In this document: positions 31,586 through 40,451 of the stretch, piece after piece
Layout: each line of letters begins with the position of its first letter
Numbering within the stretch: the first letter of the stretch is position 1
Source: UBA6016 sp041915365
GTDB lineage: Bacteria > Campylobacterota > Campylobacteria > Campylobacterales > UBA6016
Length of the DNA stretch: 64,000 nucleotides
Assembly: GCA_041915365.1 (NCBI GenBank)
Contig: JAYSBP010000009.1
Coordinates: forward strand, 1-64,000
Direction of reading: 5' to 3'
Notes under the pieces: generated by a model
Seen by the model: only the letters and a program-made list of their open reading frames with translations
What the model was told of the DNA's origin: nothing
The model's database searches: none
Program-made: the position numbers and the translations under genes

Positions 31586-31939
31586 ATGAGCAAAGCATTA
31601 AAACTCAAAACAAGAAGAAGAGAGAAGGCGAAACTAAGAATTAGAGCTACGCTTTCTGGTACGGAGCTTAGACCAAGAGTAACCGTATTTAAATCTAACA
31701 AATATTTTTACGCACAAGCTATTGACGATGTAAAAGGCGTTACACTAGCTTATGCTGACGGTTCAAAACTTGGCGTTAAGCCAAATAGAGAAGGCGTTAA
31801 AGTTGTTGCTAAAACACTTGCAGACGCTTTAAAGGCCGCTAAAAAAGATAATATAGTATTTGATAGAAACGGCTACCTTTACCATGGCGTTATAGCGGCT
31901 TTCGCTGATGCGCTAAGAGAAAACGGAATTAGTTTTTAA
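31586..31939 (+). CDS. rplR: 50S ribosomal protein L18
   Basis: L18 binds 5S rRNA. From ATG 31586 it has 117 residues (MSKALKLKTRRREKAKLRIR) and ends with the conserved DRNGYLYHGVIAAFADALRENGI region. A TTG two codons upstream (31580) is in frame, but the AAGGG at 31574-31578 fits the ATG. Confidence 0.95.
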   Translation: MSKALKLKTRRREKAKLRIRATLSGTELRPRVTVFKSNKYFYAQAIDDVKGVTLAYADGSKLGVKPNREGVKVVAKTLADALKAAKKDNIVFDRNGYLYHGVIAAFADALRENGISF

Positions 31940-31948
31940 GGGTTTATG

Positions 31949-32389
31949 ATGGAAATTAATAGAGAAGAATTTGAAGAAGTCGTCGTAAACATCGGCAGGG
32001 TAACAAAAGTTGTAAAGGGCGGTAGAAGATTTAGATTTAACGCCCTAATGGTAGTGGGTAACAAACAAGGGACTGTTGGATACGGATTCGGTAAAGCTAA
32101 AGAGGTGCCGGATGCTATTAAAAAAGCTGTTGAAGATGCGTTTAAAAACCTTGTAACTATCGACCTAAAAGGTACTACGATAGCTCACGACATCGAAGTA
32201 AAATACAATGCAAGTAAGATTATCCTAAAGCCTGCAAAAGAAGGTACTGGTGTTAAAGCCGGTGGTGCAGCTAGACCTGTTCTAGAGCTTGCAGGAATTA
32301 GAGATATTCTATCTAAGCAACTTGGTTCTACTAATCCGTCAAACGTGGTTAGAGCTACTATCAAGGCGCTTACTGCTGTAAAGGAATAA
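31949..32389 (+). CDS. rpsE: 30S ribosomal protein S5
   Basis: S5 acts in mRNA entry and translational accuracy. The 146-residue protein has REEFEEVVVNIGRVTKVVKGGRRFRFNALMVVG and the double-stranded RNA-binding fold. Two ATG codons are adjacent (31946 and 31949); the second is better placed for AAGGG at 31938-31942. In many bacteria rpmD (L30) follows rpsE; here rplO follows after 3 bp and L30 is absent. Confidence 0.95.
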   Translation: MEINREEFEEVVVNIGRVTKVVKGGRRFRFNALMVVGNKQGTVGYGFGKAKEVPDAIKKAVEDAFKNLVTIDLKGTTIAHDIEVKYNASKIILKPAKEGTGVKAGGAARPVLELAGIRDILSKQLGSTNPSNVVRATIKALTAVKE

Positions 32390-32392
32390 AAA

Positions 32393-32800
32393 ATGGCACT
32401 TGAAAATTTAACCCCTGCGGTTGGCAGTACTCATAGAACAAAGAGAGTAGGTCGTGGTCAAGGTAGCGGTATGGGCAAGACTGCCACAAGAGGTGGCAAA
32501 GGTCAAACTGCGAGAAGTGGCTATACTGCAAAAAGAGGTTTTGAGGGTGGTCAGCAACCACTTCAAAGAAGACTTCCTAAAATAGGCTTTAACAGCAAAG
32601 TTGTTAAGCCATATATAATTAACGTAGATAGAGTAGAAGCTGTAGCGGCTCTTGCTGAAATCACAATGGATAGCATCAAAGGCGTTATGAGACTGCCTAA
32701 CTACGTAGTAAAAGTTAAGCTGATTGGCACAAAAGCCAAAGAACTTGCTTCAAAAATAAAAGATGAGGCAGTACTAAGCAGCGGCAAAGTCAATGGATAA
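32393..32800 (+). CDS. rplO: 50S ribosomal protein L15
   Basis: L15 is a late-assembly protein that bridges several 23S rRNA domains. The 135-residue protein starts MALENLTPAVGSTHRTKRVGRGQGSGMGKT and has the GFEGGQQPLQRRLPKIGF motif. It overlaps secY by 8 bp. Confidence 0.96.
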   Translation: MALENLTPAVGSTHRTKRVGRGQGSGMGKTATRGGKGQTARSGYTAKRGFEGGQQPLQRRLPKIGFNSKVVKPYIINVDRVEAVAALAEITMDSIKGVMRLPNYVVKVKLIGTKAKELASKIKDEAVLSSGKVNG

Positions 32801-34055
32801 AAGTTTAGTAAATAAAATTTTTATTACGCTTGGTTTTTTGCTGGCATATAGGATTTTAGCCTATGTGCCCGTGCCAGGTGTTAATATAGATGTCGTCAAA
32901 GAATTTTTTGATGCAAACTCGGCGAATGCCCTTGGTCTTTTCAATATGTTTAGCGGTAACGCACTTGAAAGACTAAGCATTATCTCTCTCGGTATTATGC
33001 CTTACATCACCGCTTCAATTATCATGGAACTTCTTGCGGCAACCTTTCCAGAGCTCGGTAAAATGAAAAAAGAGCGCGATGGAATGGTTAAGTATATGCA
33101 GATAATCAGATATGCAACCATAGCTATCACACTTGTGCAAGCAGTTGGTGTATCTTTTGGCCTTCAAAGTCTAACAGGCAGGGCCGGCGAAAGTGCTATA
33201 TCGATTGACCACTCTTTGTTTGTGGCTATCTCTGCTATATCAATGCTTGCCGGAACCATGATGCTTATGTGGATAGGTGAGCAGATAACCCAAAGAGGTA
33301 TCGGCAACGGCATAAGTCTAATAATCTTTGCAGGTATAGTTTCTGCAATACCTAAGGCTATTGGGCACACAGTATCGCTTGTAAATACAGGCGAAATGCA
33401 CTTTTTGACTTTGGTTGCGATAGTAGTTCTTATTGTGGCTACTGTTGGCGCCGTCATTTATGTGGAGCTTGCAGAGAGAAGAATCCCGGTTTCTTATCAA
33501 AGAAAAACTCTTATGGCAAACCAACACAAGAGGATAATGAACTACATCCCTATCAAGCTTAACCTAAGCGGTGTTATCCCCCCGATATTTGCATCCGCTA
33601 TTTTGATGTTTCCGTCTACTGTTATGCAGGCGAGCTCAAATCCATGGGTTATAGCTGTAAGAGATTTCATACATCCTCAAGGCTATGCGTTTAATGCTCT
33701 TACGTTCTTGTTTGTTGTATTTTTCGCCTATTTTTATGCGTCAATCGCATTTAATTCAAAAGATATTTCTGAAAATCTAAAGAGACAAGGTGGCTTTATC
33801 CCCGGCGTAAGACCCGGTGAGCATTCCGCTGAGTTTCTAAATGAGATAGCAAGTAGGCTTACTTTGTTTGGTGCGCTATACCTTGGCGTTATTACTACGC
33901 TACCGTTTTTACTTGTCAAGATGATGGGTGTGCCATTTTATTTCGGCGGAACGGCTGTTTTGATTGTTGTTCAAGTTGCCCTTGATACGATGAGAAAAAT
34001 AGAGGCACAGGTTTATACCGGAAAATATCAAACTCTAAGCGCCGTCGGACTCTAA
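32793..34055 (+). CDS. secY: Protein translocase subunit SecY
   Basis: SecY forms the protein-conducting channel of the inner membrane. The 420-residue protein has ten predicted membrane segments, the conserved LAERRIPVSYQR cytoplasmic loop, and GVIPPIFASAILMFP. The start lies inside the rplO end, coupling ribosomal and secretion genes. In many bacteria adk follows; here map follows after 5 bp. Confidence 0.97.
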   Translation: MDKSLVNKIFITLGFLLAYRILAYVPVPGVNIDVVKEFFDANSANALGLFNMFSGNALERLSIISLGIMPYITASIIMELLAATFPELGKMKKERDGMVKYMQIIRYATIAITLVQAVGVSFGLQSLTGRAGESAISIDHSLFVAISAISMLAGTMMLMWIGEQITQRGIGNGISLIIFAGIVSAIPKAIGHTVSLVNTGEMHFLTLVAIVVLIVATVGAVIYVELAERRIPVSYQRKTLMANQHKRIMNYIPIKLNLSGVIPPIFASAILMFPSTVMQASSNPWVIAVRDFIHPQGYAFNALTFLFVVFFAYFYASIAFNSKDISENLKRQGGFIPGVRPGEHSAEFLNEIASRLTLFGALYLGVITTLPFLLVKMMGVPFYFGGTAVLIVVQVALDTMRKIEAQVYTGKYQTLSAVGL

Positions 34056-34060
34056 TTTTT

Positions 34061-34816
34061 ATGGCAATTCATATAAGAAGCAAGAGCGAGATTGATGCTT
34101 TGAGAAAAGCAGGGAAGGTGGCCGCAGAGGCCATCGAACTTGCAAAGTCTCTCATAAAGCCAGGCGTATCTACAAAGTTTATTTCCGAAGAGACCGAGAA
34201 GTTTATAGTCTCAAAAGGTGCTAGAGCGTCATTTAAGGGATTGTACAACTTTCCAGAGGCTATATGCATCTCGGTCAACGAGGTGATAATACATGGAATT
34301 CCAAATAACACTGTTTTAAAAGATGGTGATATAGTTGGGCTTGACATAGGGACAGAAATTGATGGTTGGTACGGCGATACCGCCGTTACTGTTCCGGTGT
34401 CAAAAATTTCAGAAGATGACACGAGGCTTTTAGCTTGCGCCGAGGAATCTCTTGAGTTTGCTATATCCTCTGTCAAAGAGGGTATGAGGTTTAAAGAACT
34501 AAGCAAGCTCATCGAAGATTTTATAGAGGCAAAAGGCTATAAACCTCTTAGGAATTTTTGCGGACACGGTATAGGAAGGAGCCCCCACGAAGAGCCATCC
34601 ATCCTAAACTACGTAGAGGGTAACTCTTCTCAAGGTCCAAAAATAAAAAATGGAATGGTTTTCTGCATAGAGCCGATGATTTGCCAGAAAAGTGGTAACT
34701 CAAAGGTACTTGAGGACAAGTGGAGCGTTGTATCGGTGGACGGACTTCGGGGTAGCCATTTTGAGCATACCGTTGCTGTCATTAACGGCAGAGCCGAAGT
34801 TCTGTCAAAGATTTAG
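34061..34816 (+). CDS. map: Type I methionine aminopeptidase
   Basis: Map removes the initiator methionine from nascent proteins. The 251-residue protein has the pita-bread fold metal ligands: GDIVGLDIGTEIDGWYGDTAV, the histidine in GHGIGRSPHEEP, and glutamates in FCIEPMI and FEHTVAV. Length is normal. It lies between secY and infA, a common position. Confidence 0.96.
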   Translation: MAIHIRSKSEIDALRKAGKVAAEAIELAKSLIKPGVSTKFISEETEKFIVSKGARASFKGLYNFPEAICISVNEVIIHGIPNNTVLKDGDIVGLDIGTEIDGWYGDTAVTVPVSKISEDDTRLLACAEESLEFAISSVKEGMRFKELSKLIEDFIEAKGYKPLRNFCGHGIGRSPHEEPSILNYVEGNSSQGPKIKNGMVFCIEPMICQKSGNSKVLEDKWSVVSVDGLRGSHFEHTVAVINGRAEVLSKI

Positions 34817-34825
34817 GGAGGAAAA

Positions 34826-35044
34826 ATGGCAAAAGACGATGTCATTGAGATTGACGGTGTAGTCGTAGAGGCATTGCCTAATGCGACTTTTAGGGTGGAA
34901 CTTGAGAATGGCCATATAATTCTTGGTCATATTGCCGGGAAAATGAGGATGCACTACATCAAAATTTTGCCAGGCGATAAAGTGAAAGTCGAGCTCACGC
35001 CTTATAGTCTCGACAAAGGCAGAATCACTTTCAGGTATAAGTAA
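34826..35044 (+). CDS. infA: Translation initiation factor IF-1
   Basis: IF-1 blocks the A site during initiation. The 72-residue protein is a single OB-fold domain with DDVIEIDGVVVEALPNATFRVELENGH and HYIKILPGDKVKVELTPYSLDKGRITFRYK. It follows map by 9 bp with a GGGAGGA site. Confidence 0.97.
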   Translation: MAKDDVIEIDGVVVEALPNATFRVELENGHIILGHIAGKMRMHYIKILPGDKVKVELTPYSLDKGRITFRYK

Positions 35045-35060
35045 GTTTTTACGTTAAACC

Positions 35061-35069
35061 TGCTAGAAT
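35061..35069 (+). promoter_or_regulatory. Extended -10 promoter before rpmJ
   Basis: TG-C-TAGAAT forms an extended -10 in the 99 bp gap between infA and rpmJ. The gap also holds a run of T (ending near 35083). The element suggests a second promoter for rpmJ-rpsM-rpsK-rpsD-rpoA-rplQ, separating the alpha operon part from the spc part. Confidence 0.5.
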
Positions 35070-35143
35070 TCGGTTCTTTTTTCCGTTTATAAGCTTTGAG
35101 AAGCCGATAACGTATAGGTTTTATTATATTAAGGAGCGTTTTT

Positions 35144-35257
35144 ATGAAAGTAGCACCGTCGGTTAAGAAGATGTGCGATAAATGTAAAGTCATTAAAAGA
35201 AAAAGCATTGTTCGCGTAATTTGCGAAAACCCAAAACACAAACAAAGACAAGGATAA
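35144..35257 (+). CDS. rpmJ: 50S ribosomal protein L36, zinc-binding form
   Basis: L36 is the smallest ribosomal protein here, at 37 residues (MKVAPSVKKMCDKCKVIKRK and 17 more). It is the zinc form: CDKC, then Cys27 and His32, give the C-x2-C-x12-C-x4-H ligand set. AAGGAG lies 8 bases before the ATG. It comes right before rpsM, the usual position. Confidence 0.96.
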   Translation: MKVAPSVKKMCDKCKVIKRKSIVRVICENPKHKQRQG

Positions 35258-35261
35258 TTAT

Positions 35262-35630
35262 ATGGCAAGGATAGCGGGCGTTGACCTTCCTAAGAAAAAA
35301 AGACTTGAGTTTGCTCTAACTTATATCTATGGGATTGGACATGCAAAATCCCTTGAGATACTAGCAGCTACGGGCATCTCAATAGACAAAAGAGTTCACG
35401 AGCTTACAGAAGATGAAGCTGCGGCTCTTAGAAAAGAGATTCAAGAAAACTATATGGTTGAGGGTGACCTTAGAAAGAAAGTTTCTATGGACATTAAAGC
35501 TCTTATGGATCTTGGTAGCTTCAGAGGTCTAAGACATAGAAAAGGACTTCCAGTAAGAGGCCAAAGAACAAAAACTAATGCTAGAACTAGAAAAGGTAAG
35601 AGAAAAACCGTAGGTTCTAAGTCTAAGTAA
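35262..35630 (+). CDS. rpsM: 30S ribosomal protein S13
   Basis: S13 contacts P-site tRNA and L5. The 122-residue protein starts MARIAGVDLPKKKRLEFALTYIYGIG with the helix-hairpin-helix-like family motif. It ends with the basic tail containing RGLRHRKGLPVRGQRTKTNARTRKG. It follows rpmJ by 4 bp. Confidence 0.97.
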   Translation: MARIAGVDLPKKKRLEFALTYIYGIGHAKSLEILAATGISIDKRVHELTEDEAAALRKEIQENYMVEGDLRKKVSMDIKALMDLGSFRGLRHRKGLPVRGQRTKTNARTRKGKRKTVGSKSK

Positions 35631-35654
35631 GGCGTAATTTAAAGGAAAGCAAAA

Positions 35655-36047
35655 ATGGCAGCAAAAAGAAAAGTAAAGAAAAAAGTAGTAAAGAAAAATA
35701 TTGCTAGAGGCATCATACATATAGTAGCCTCTTTCAACAACACGCTTGTAACTGTAACAGACGAAATGGGTAATGCCATCTGTTGGTCAAGCGCGGGAAG
35801 CCTGGGCTTTAAAGGTAGCAAAAAAGCTACCCCTTTCGCCGCTCAACAAGCCGTAGAAGACGCTATAACTAAAGCCAAAGAACACGGTCTTAAAGAGCTC
35901 GGCATAAAAATCCAAGGGCCGGGTAACGGTAGAGAGATGGCTGTTAAAGCCGTAGGTGGTAGAAGTGATATTAGAGTAGTTTATCTAAAAGATGTTACTC
36001 CGCTTCCGCATAACGGATGCCGACCTCCAAAAAGAAGAAGAGTGTAA
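35655..36047 (+). CDS. rpsK: 30S ribosomal protein S11
   Basis: S11 forms part of the platform near the E site. The 130-residue protein has the conserved IVASFNNTLVTVTDEMGNAICWSSAG and KDVTPLPHNGCRPPKRRRV C-terminus. A 24 bp gap with AAAGGAAAGC precedes the ATG. Confidence 0.97.
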   Translation: MAAKRKVKKKVVKKNIARGIIHIVASFNNTLVTVTDEMGNAICWSSAGSLGFKGSKKATPFAAQQAVEDAITKAKEHGLKELGIKIQGPGNGREMAVKAVGGRSDIRVVYLKDVTPLPHNGCRPPKRRRV

Positions 36048-36057
36048 GGAATAGATT

Positions 36058-36684
36058 ATGGCAAGATATACAGGACCAGTTGAGAAACTAGAAAGAAGAC
36101 TAGGCGTTAGCCTTGATATGAAAGGCGAGAGAAGACTTGCAGGCAAATCTGCGCTTGATAAGAGACCTTACGCTCCGGGTCAACACGGGCAAAGAAAAGC
36201 AAAAGTAAGCGAGTTTGGAACTCAGCTAAGAGAAAAACAAAAAATAAAATTTATGTACGGTTTGTCTGAAAAGCAAACAAGAAGAATATACGACGAAGCT
36301 TCAAGAGCTAGCGGTAATGCTGGTGAAAACTTCGTGAAACTTCTTGAGAGAAGACTTGATAACGTAGTTTATAGAATGGGTATGGCTACTACTAGAAGAT
36401 TTGCAAGACAACTTGTAAATCACGGTCATATACTAGTGGACGGTAAAAAAGTAGGAATTCCTTCTTATAGAGTAAAACCGGGTCAAAAAATTGAAGTTTG
36501 CGAAAAATCAAGAAACAACCCACAAATCATAAGAGCTATGGAGCTAACTAACCAAACAGGTATGTCTGCGTGGGTAGACGTAGATAAAGAGAAGCTATTT
36601 GGTATATTTACTAGAATTCCGGAAAGAAGTGAAGTTACTATTCCGGTTGACGAGAGACTTATCATCGAATTCTACTCAAAATAA
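36058..36684 (+). CDS. rpsD: 30S ribosomal protein S4
   Basis: S4 starts assembly of the small subunit body. The 208-residue protein has the S4 RNA-binding domain with RLDNVVYRMGMATTRRFARQLVNHGHILVDGKKV. No N-terminal zinc cysteines are present, so it is the zinc-independent form. It precedes rpoA by 16 bp. Confidence 0.97.
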   Translation: MARYTGPVEKLERRLGVSLDMKGERRLAGKSALDKRPYAPGQHGQRKAKVSEFGTQLREKQKIKFMYGLSEKQTRRIYDEASRASGNAGENFVKLLERRLDNVVYRMGMATTRRFARQLVNHGHILVDGKKVGIPSYRVKPGQKIEVCEKSRNNPQIIRAMELTNQTGMSAWVDVDKEKLFGIFTRIPERSEVTIPVDERLIIEFYSK

Positions 36685-36700
36685 TAGGGTGGCTTAAAGC

Positions 36701-37714
36701 ATGAAAAAAATAAAAGTATCACCTCTAATTCCAACTAACATTGAGGTTGAAAGCGAGAATAAAAACTCGGCTAAAATCTCTATTTTCCCATTTGAGACTG
36801 GGTACGCTATTACGATAGCGCACCCGCTCAAAAGACTTCTTCTAAGCTCGAGCGTCGGTTCGGCTCCTACAGCTGTCAAAATCGAGGGTGTTACTCACGA
36901 GTTTGACTATGTAAGAGGTATGCTAGAGGATGTGACAGAGTTTATTTTGAATCTGAAAAACATTAGATTTAGCATCAAGGGCGATGCAAAAAGAGTTGTA
37001 GTTAATTACTCTTTTGCTGGGCACAGAGAGATTAAAGGCTCTGACCTTGAAAATGATGAAGTTGAAGTCGTCAGCAAAGATTTGCACCTTGCGACTATCA
37101 ACGATGACGCTACGCTAAACTTTAGTGTTGTTATCGAAAAAGGTATGGGTTATGTGCCTAGCGAAGAGATTAGGGATTTGGTCGAGCCAAACTTTATACC
37201 TCTTGACGCATATTTTATGCCTGTAACCAAAGCTATTTACGATATTGAAAATATGCTAGTTGAGGATAACCCTAACTATGAAAAACTTATTTTCACTATT
37301 TGTACAGATGGTCAGAGTGAAGCAGAAGCTGTATTTAGAGAAGCTGTAAAAACTCTATATGAGCAACTAAGCATATTCAACAAAGAGCTTGCAATAGGCG
37401 GCGGAGTAGCTGTTAGTGGAGTATCTGCTAAAAGTGAAAACGATGGAGAGCTTAAAAAGCTACTTATCAGCGTAGATGACCTAAACCTATCGGCTAGAAG
37501 CCATAACTGCCTTACAAGAGCCTCAGTAAAATACCTAGGCGACTTGGTACTTATGAATGAAAAAGAGCTTGCCGAGGTTAGAAATCTAGGTAAAAAATCT
37601 CTTGATGAGATAAAAGATAAAATGGAAGAGATGGGTTATCCTGTCGGAACAGAACTTCCAGAAGAGCTTTTGGCTTCACTAAAAACGAAGCTAGCACAAC
37701 TAAAGGATAGATAA
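36701..37714 (+). CDS. rpoA: RNA polymerase alpha subunit
   Basis: RpoA dimerises to start RNA polymerase assembly. The 337-residue protein has the N-terminal dimerisation domain (FPFETGYAITIAHPLKRLLLSSSVGSAPTAVKI) and the C-terminal helix-hairpin-helix domain that binds UP elements and activators (LSARSHNCLTRASVKYLGDLV and VRNLGKKSLDEIKDKM). Its stop shares a base with the rplQ start. Confidence 0.97.
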   Translation: MKKIKVSPLIPTNIEVESENKNSAKISIFPFETGYAITIAHPLKRLLLSSSVGSAPTAVKIEGVTHEFDYVRGMLEDVTEFILNLKNIRFSIKGDAKRVVVNYSFAGHREIKGSDLENDEVEVVSKDLHLATINDDATLNFSVVIEKGMGYVPSEEIRDLVEPNFIPLDAYFMPVTKAIYDIENMLVEDNPNYEKLIFTICTDGQSEAEAVFREAVKTLYEQLSIFNKELAIGGGVAVSGVSAKSENDGELKKLLISVDDLNLSARSHNCLTRASVKYLGDLVLMNEKELAEVRNLGKKSLDEIKDKMEEMGYPVGTELPEELLASLKTKLAQLKDR

Positions 37715-38070
37715 TGAGACATAGAGTAGCACATAGAAAACTCGGTAGAACAACGTCTCACAGACTTGCTCTACTAAAAAACCTTGCAATATCACTTATA
37801 CAATATGAAAAAATAGAGACGACTCTACCTAAAGCAAAAGAGTTGAAACCTTATTTCGACAAACTTGTAACAAAAGCAAAAAAAGGTGACCTAAACGCTC
37901 ATAGAGCTGTTTTTGCCCTATTGCAAGACAAAGAATCAACAAAAAAACTAATGAACGAGCTTGTTCCTGCTCTAAGCGGTAGAACTAGCGGTTACACTAG
38001 TATAATCAAAATAGGCCAAAGAAAAGGTGACGCTGCTGAGATGGCGACACTTGAAATAATCAAAGGCTAA
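37714..38070 (+). CDS. rplQ: 50S ribosomal protein L17
   Basis: L17 lies near the tunnel exit and closes the superoperon. The 118-residue protein starts MRHRVAHRKLGRTTSHRLALLKNLA and ends with RKGDAAEMATLEIIKG. It overlaps rpoA by one base and is followed by a strong hairpin. Confidence 0.96.
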   Translation: MRHRVAHRKLGRTTSHRLALLKNLAISLIQYEKIETTLPKAKELKPYFDKLVTKAKKGDLNAHRAVFALLQDKESTKKLMNELVPALSGRTSGYTSIIKIGQRKGDAAEMATLEIIKG

Positions 38071-38083
38071 TCTTTCAAAAATT

Positions 38084-38106
38084 GGCTTGTCCCTTGCGGA
38101 CAAGCC
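38084..38106 (+). terminator. Hairpin terminator after the ribosomal superoperon
   Basis: GGCTTGTCC (38084-38092) and GGACAAGCC (38098-38106) form a perfect 9-bp stem with a CTTGC loop, 13 bp after the rplQ stop. The following bases CTTCTACTTCG are pyrimidine-rich but not a clean U-run, so termination may be partial. Confidence 0.6.
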
Positions 38107-38178
38107 CTTCTACTTCGTTAAACGACTTTTAAGCGCTAAACCAATACATTACACCAAAAACTTAAGCAAGGTTGTCAG

Positions 38179-38475
38179 ATGGCTATCCCTTTTACAGATG
38201 AAGAATTATTACCCGCAGTCAGCAGATGTATATCAAAAATAGAGCCGATGCTCGCTCTTGATGGCGGAAGTATTAAACTTGTCGGGATTAAAGACCACGT
38301 TGTTTATGTTCAGTTGCAAGGTGCCTGCATAGGGTGTCCTAGTAGCGGTAACACATTAAAATACGGCGTTGAGAAAAAAATAAAAGAGGACATTCATCAA
38401 GAACTCGCTGTTGTTAATGTGCCGATTGGGGCTGAGGTTAATTTGGAAGAATTTATACAAGGTTTGCGAGGCTAA
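38179..38475 (+). CDS. NifU C-terminal domain (Nfu-type) iron-sulfur carrier
   Basis: The 98-residue protein is a single Nfu domain with the cluster-binding pair Cys50/Cys53 in LQGACIGCPSSGNTLKYGVE. Such proteins deliver [4Fe-4S] clusters to targets. It stands alone, without an A-type or NifU N-terminal domain. The stop shares one base with the next ATG, so it probably forms an operon with the helical repeat gene and murE. Confidence 0.92.
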   Translation: MAIPFTDEELLPAVSRCISKIEPMLALDGGSIKLVGIKDHVVYVQLQGACIGCPSSGNTLKYGVEKKIKEDIHQELAVVNVPIGAEVNLEEFIQGLRG

Positions 38476-39089
38476 TGAAAAAAAAAGTTTTTAAAACCCA
38501 TTTGGAGAGTGCCGAGAAACATTTTGCGGCAAAAAACTACGAGAAGGCTCTTTTTGAATACTCTTTGGCGAGAGCAGAAGACCCGACAAGCCAAGATGTT
38601 AGAGTTGGTATACTGCTTTGCGATTTAGCATACGAGATGGAGATTGAAGCTCATTCATTATTTGATTATTATATGATTGCAAAAAAAGAGAATGCGGAAA
38701 ATGCTGCCGAACTTCTAGAGAAAATTATACTATCTATAGATGGTGCTTTGAGCGCAACTGCTGAGATTTTAATGCCGTCAATCAAAAATAGAATTGACTA
38801 TGAAAATGCGATTTCGTATGAAGATTTCCAAGAGATAGTCAAAAAAAGAGGGGATTTTAAAAGAGCTTTTGAGGACATAATGTTTTCAACGAGAGTGGTT
38901 ATATCCGAGAAAAAAGATTTTATTAACTTTTTGGATGCCCTTGTGATGAGCGGTTTTAACGACATGGCCCTAAACTATCTTGAGAGTGCAAGTGCGATAT
39001 TTCCTTCTAGCAAAAAAATTAGAGAGCTTTTTGACAAGCTAAGCCAACAAAGAGAACCTAGTGAAACTAAAACTCCCAAAAAACTCTGA
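38475..39089 (+). CDS. Helical repeat (TPR-like) protein of unknown function
   Basis: The 204-residue protein has no signal peptide and is predicted to be all helical. It has TPR-like segments such as AEKHFAAKNYEKALFEYSLARAEDP near residue 15 and a second one near 170 (MALNYLESASAIFPSSKKI). It probably acts as a protein-binding scaffold. It overlaps the nfu stop by one base and the murE start by 29 bp, so the three are translationally linked. I do not recognise a specific family. Confidence 0.7.
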   Translation: MKKKVFKTHLESAEKHFAAKNYEKALFEYSLARAEDPTSQDVRVGILLCDLAYEMEIEAHSLFDYYMIAKKENAENAAELLEKIILSIDGALSATAEILMPSIKNRIDYENAISYEDFQEIVKKRGDFKRAFEDIMFSTRVVISEKKDFINFLDALVMSGFNDMALNYLESASAIFPSSKKIRELFDKLSQQREPSETKTPKKL

Positions 39090-40383
39090 TCTTCAAGCCT
39101 CATGCATAAGCGATAATTCCGCGGAGTGCGACGAAGAAACCGCCTTTTTGATTACCCCGCTTTCTGTCAAGTATATTGACGATGCAAAATCAAAGGGCGT
39201 ATCTGTATTTGTGAGCGCAAATGAGCTAAAAGATATTTTTGATTTATCTTCCATAAAAATAATAGGTATTACCGGAACCAATGGCAAGACTACAACCGCC
39301 GCCGCAATATATTCATTGTTGCTTGATAGTGGGAAAAAAGTTGCGCTTCAAGGAACAAGGGGTTTTTTTGCTAATGAAGAGAGATTGGAGGAGAAATCAC
39401 TTACAACCCCCATGCAACTGAATATTTTTGCGAATATTTTGGATGCGATAGACAGAGGGTGTGAATACTTCGTAATGGAGGTAAGCTCTCATGCCATAGC
39501 TCAAAAGCGGATTGAGGGGCTTAGTTTTGCGCTTAAGATAATTACGAATATCACTCAAGACCATTTAGATTTTCATAAAACTTTTGAAAACTATCGTGAT
39601 ACTAAAAATGAATTTGTGTGCGATGACTCATTGAAGCTTATCAATATTGACGATGAAAATATAGCCTACAACCAAAAGAATGCCAAGACATATGGACTTG
39701 AAAAGCATGCTGACTATAAGATTGGCGCATATTCATTGAATGAGGGCATTTTCGCTGTTTTGGAAAACGACAACAAACCATTTTCTTTTCACGCTTCAAT
39801 GGCCGGTGTGTTCAATATTTATAACCTAACGGCTGCGATTGCGGCGGTGCATTTACTTACCAACGACGATTTGGAAGTCATAACGGAGAATATAGAGAAT
39901 TTTGGCGGTGTCGGTGGCAGAATGGAGATGGTTAGTACAAATCCGTTTATCGTAGTTGATTTTGCACACACCCCTGACGGTATAGCAAAAGTCCTTGAGG
40001 CACTCGGCGGCTCAAAGATAACGGTTGTATTCGGTGCCGGCGGCGATAGAGATGCAAGTAAAAGACCTTTGATGGGCAAAGAAGCAGCTCTTAGGGCGGC
40101 AAAGCTCGTAGTAACAAGCGATAATCCTAGAAGTGAAAATCCAAGCGATATTATCGGTGATATTTTGGGTGGTATTGACGACAAATCGAAAGTATATGTA
40201 GTGGAAGATAGATATGAGGCTATCAAAAAAGCAATAATGGAACAACAAGAGGGCGAGATTGTGGCGATACTGGGCAAGGGTGACGAGACAAGCCAGATTT
40301 TTGCAGATAAGACAATTCATTTTGACGATAGAGAAGTTGCCAAAGAGATTCTTGCAAATAAAAATAGCTCCAAAAATATTTAA
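39061..40383 (+). CDS. murE: UDP-MurNAc-tripeptide synthetase MurE
   Basis: MurE adds the third amino acid to the peptidoglycan precursor. The 440-residue protein has the ATP-binding GITGTNGKTTTAAAI (P-loop near residue 75), the lysine-carbamate region, and DNPRSENP. The last is the DNPR motif that marks meso-diaminopimelate specificity. It is somewhat shorter than the usual 480-500 residues at the N-terminus. Its start is inside the preceding gene. Confidence 0.95.
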   Translation: MKLKLPKNSDLQASCISDNSAECDEETAFLITPLSVKYIDDAKSKGVSVFVSANELKDIFDLSSIKIIGITGTNGKTTTAAAIYSLLLDSGKKVALQGTRGFFANEERLEEKSLTTPMQLNIFANILDAIDRGCEYFVMEVSSHAIAQKRIEGLSFALKIITNITQDHLDFHKTFENYRDTKNEFVCDDSLKLINIDDENIAYNQKNAKTYGLEKHADYKIGAYSLNEGIFAVLENDNKPFSFHASMAGVFNIYNLTAAIAAVHLLTNDDLEVITENIENFGGVGGRMEMVSTNPFIVVDFAHTPDGIAKVLEALGGSKITVVFGAGGDRDASKRPLMGKEAALRAAKLVVTSDNPRSENPSDIIGDILGGIDDKSKVYVVEDRYEAIKKAIMEQQEGEIVAILGKGDETSQIFADKTIHFDDREVAKEILANKNSSKNI

Positions 40384-40417
40384 GACTTAATTTATCCCAT
40401 TTAAAAACTTTCTTTAG

Positions 40418-40423
40418 TAAAAT
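40418..40423 (+). promoter_or_regulatory. Possible -10 element before the ferredoxin gene
   Basis: TAAAAT lies 29 bp before the ATG of the [2Fe-2S] protein gene. A second hexamer TATAAT (40433-40438) is closer, but it would start transcription inside the AAGGAG ribosome binding site. No good -35 for either. Confidence 0.35.
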
Positions 40424-40451
40424 AACGAAAAATATAATCAAGGAGTCAGAA

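Noticed and set aside
38107..38178. tRNA gene in the gap after the ribosomal operon
   Set aside because: No cloverleaf arms or TTCRA-like T-loop could be found; the gap is only promoter-length.
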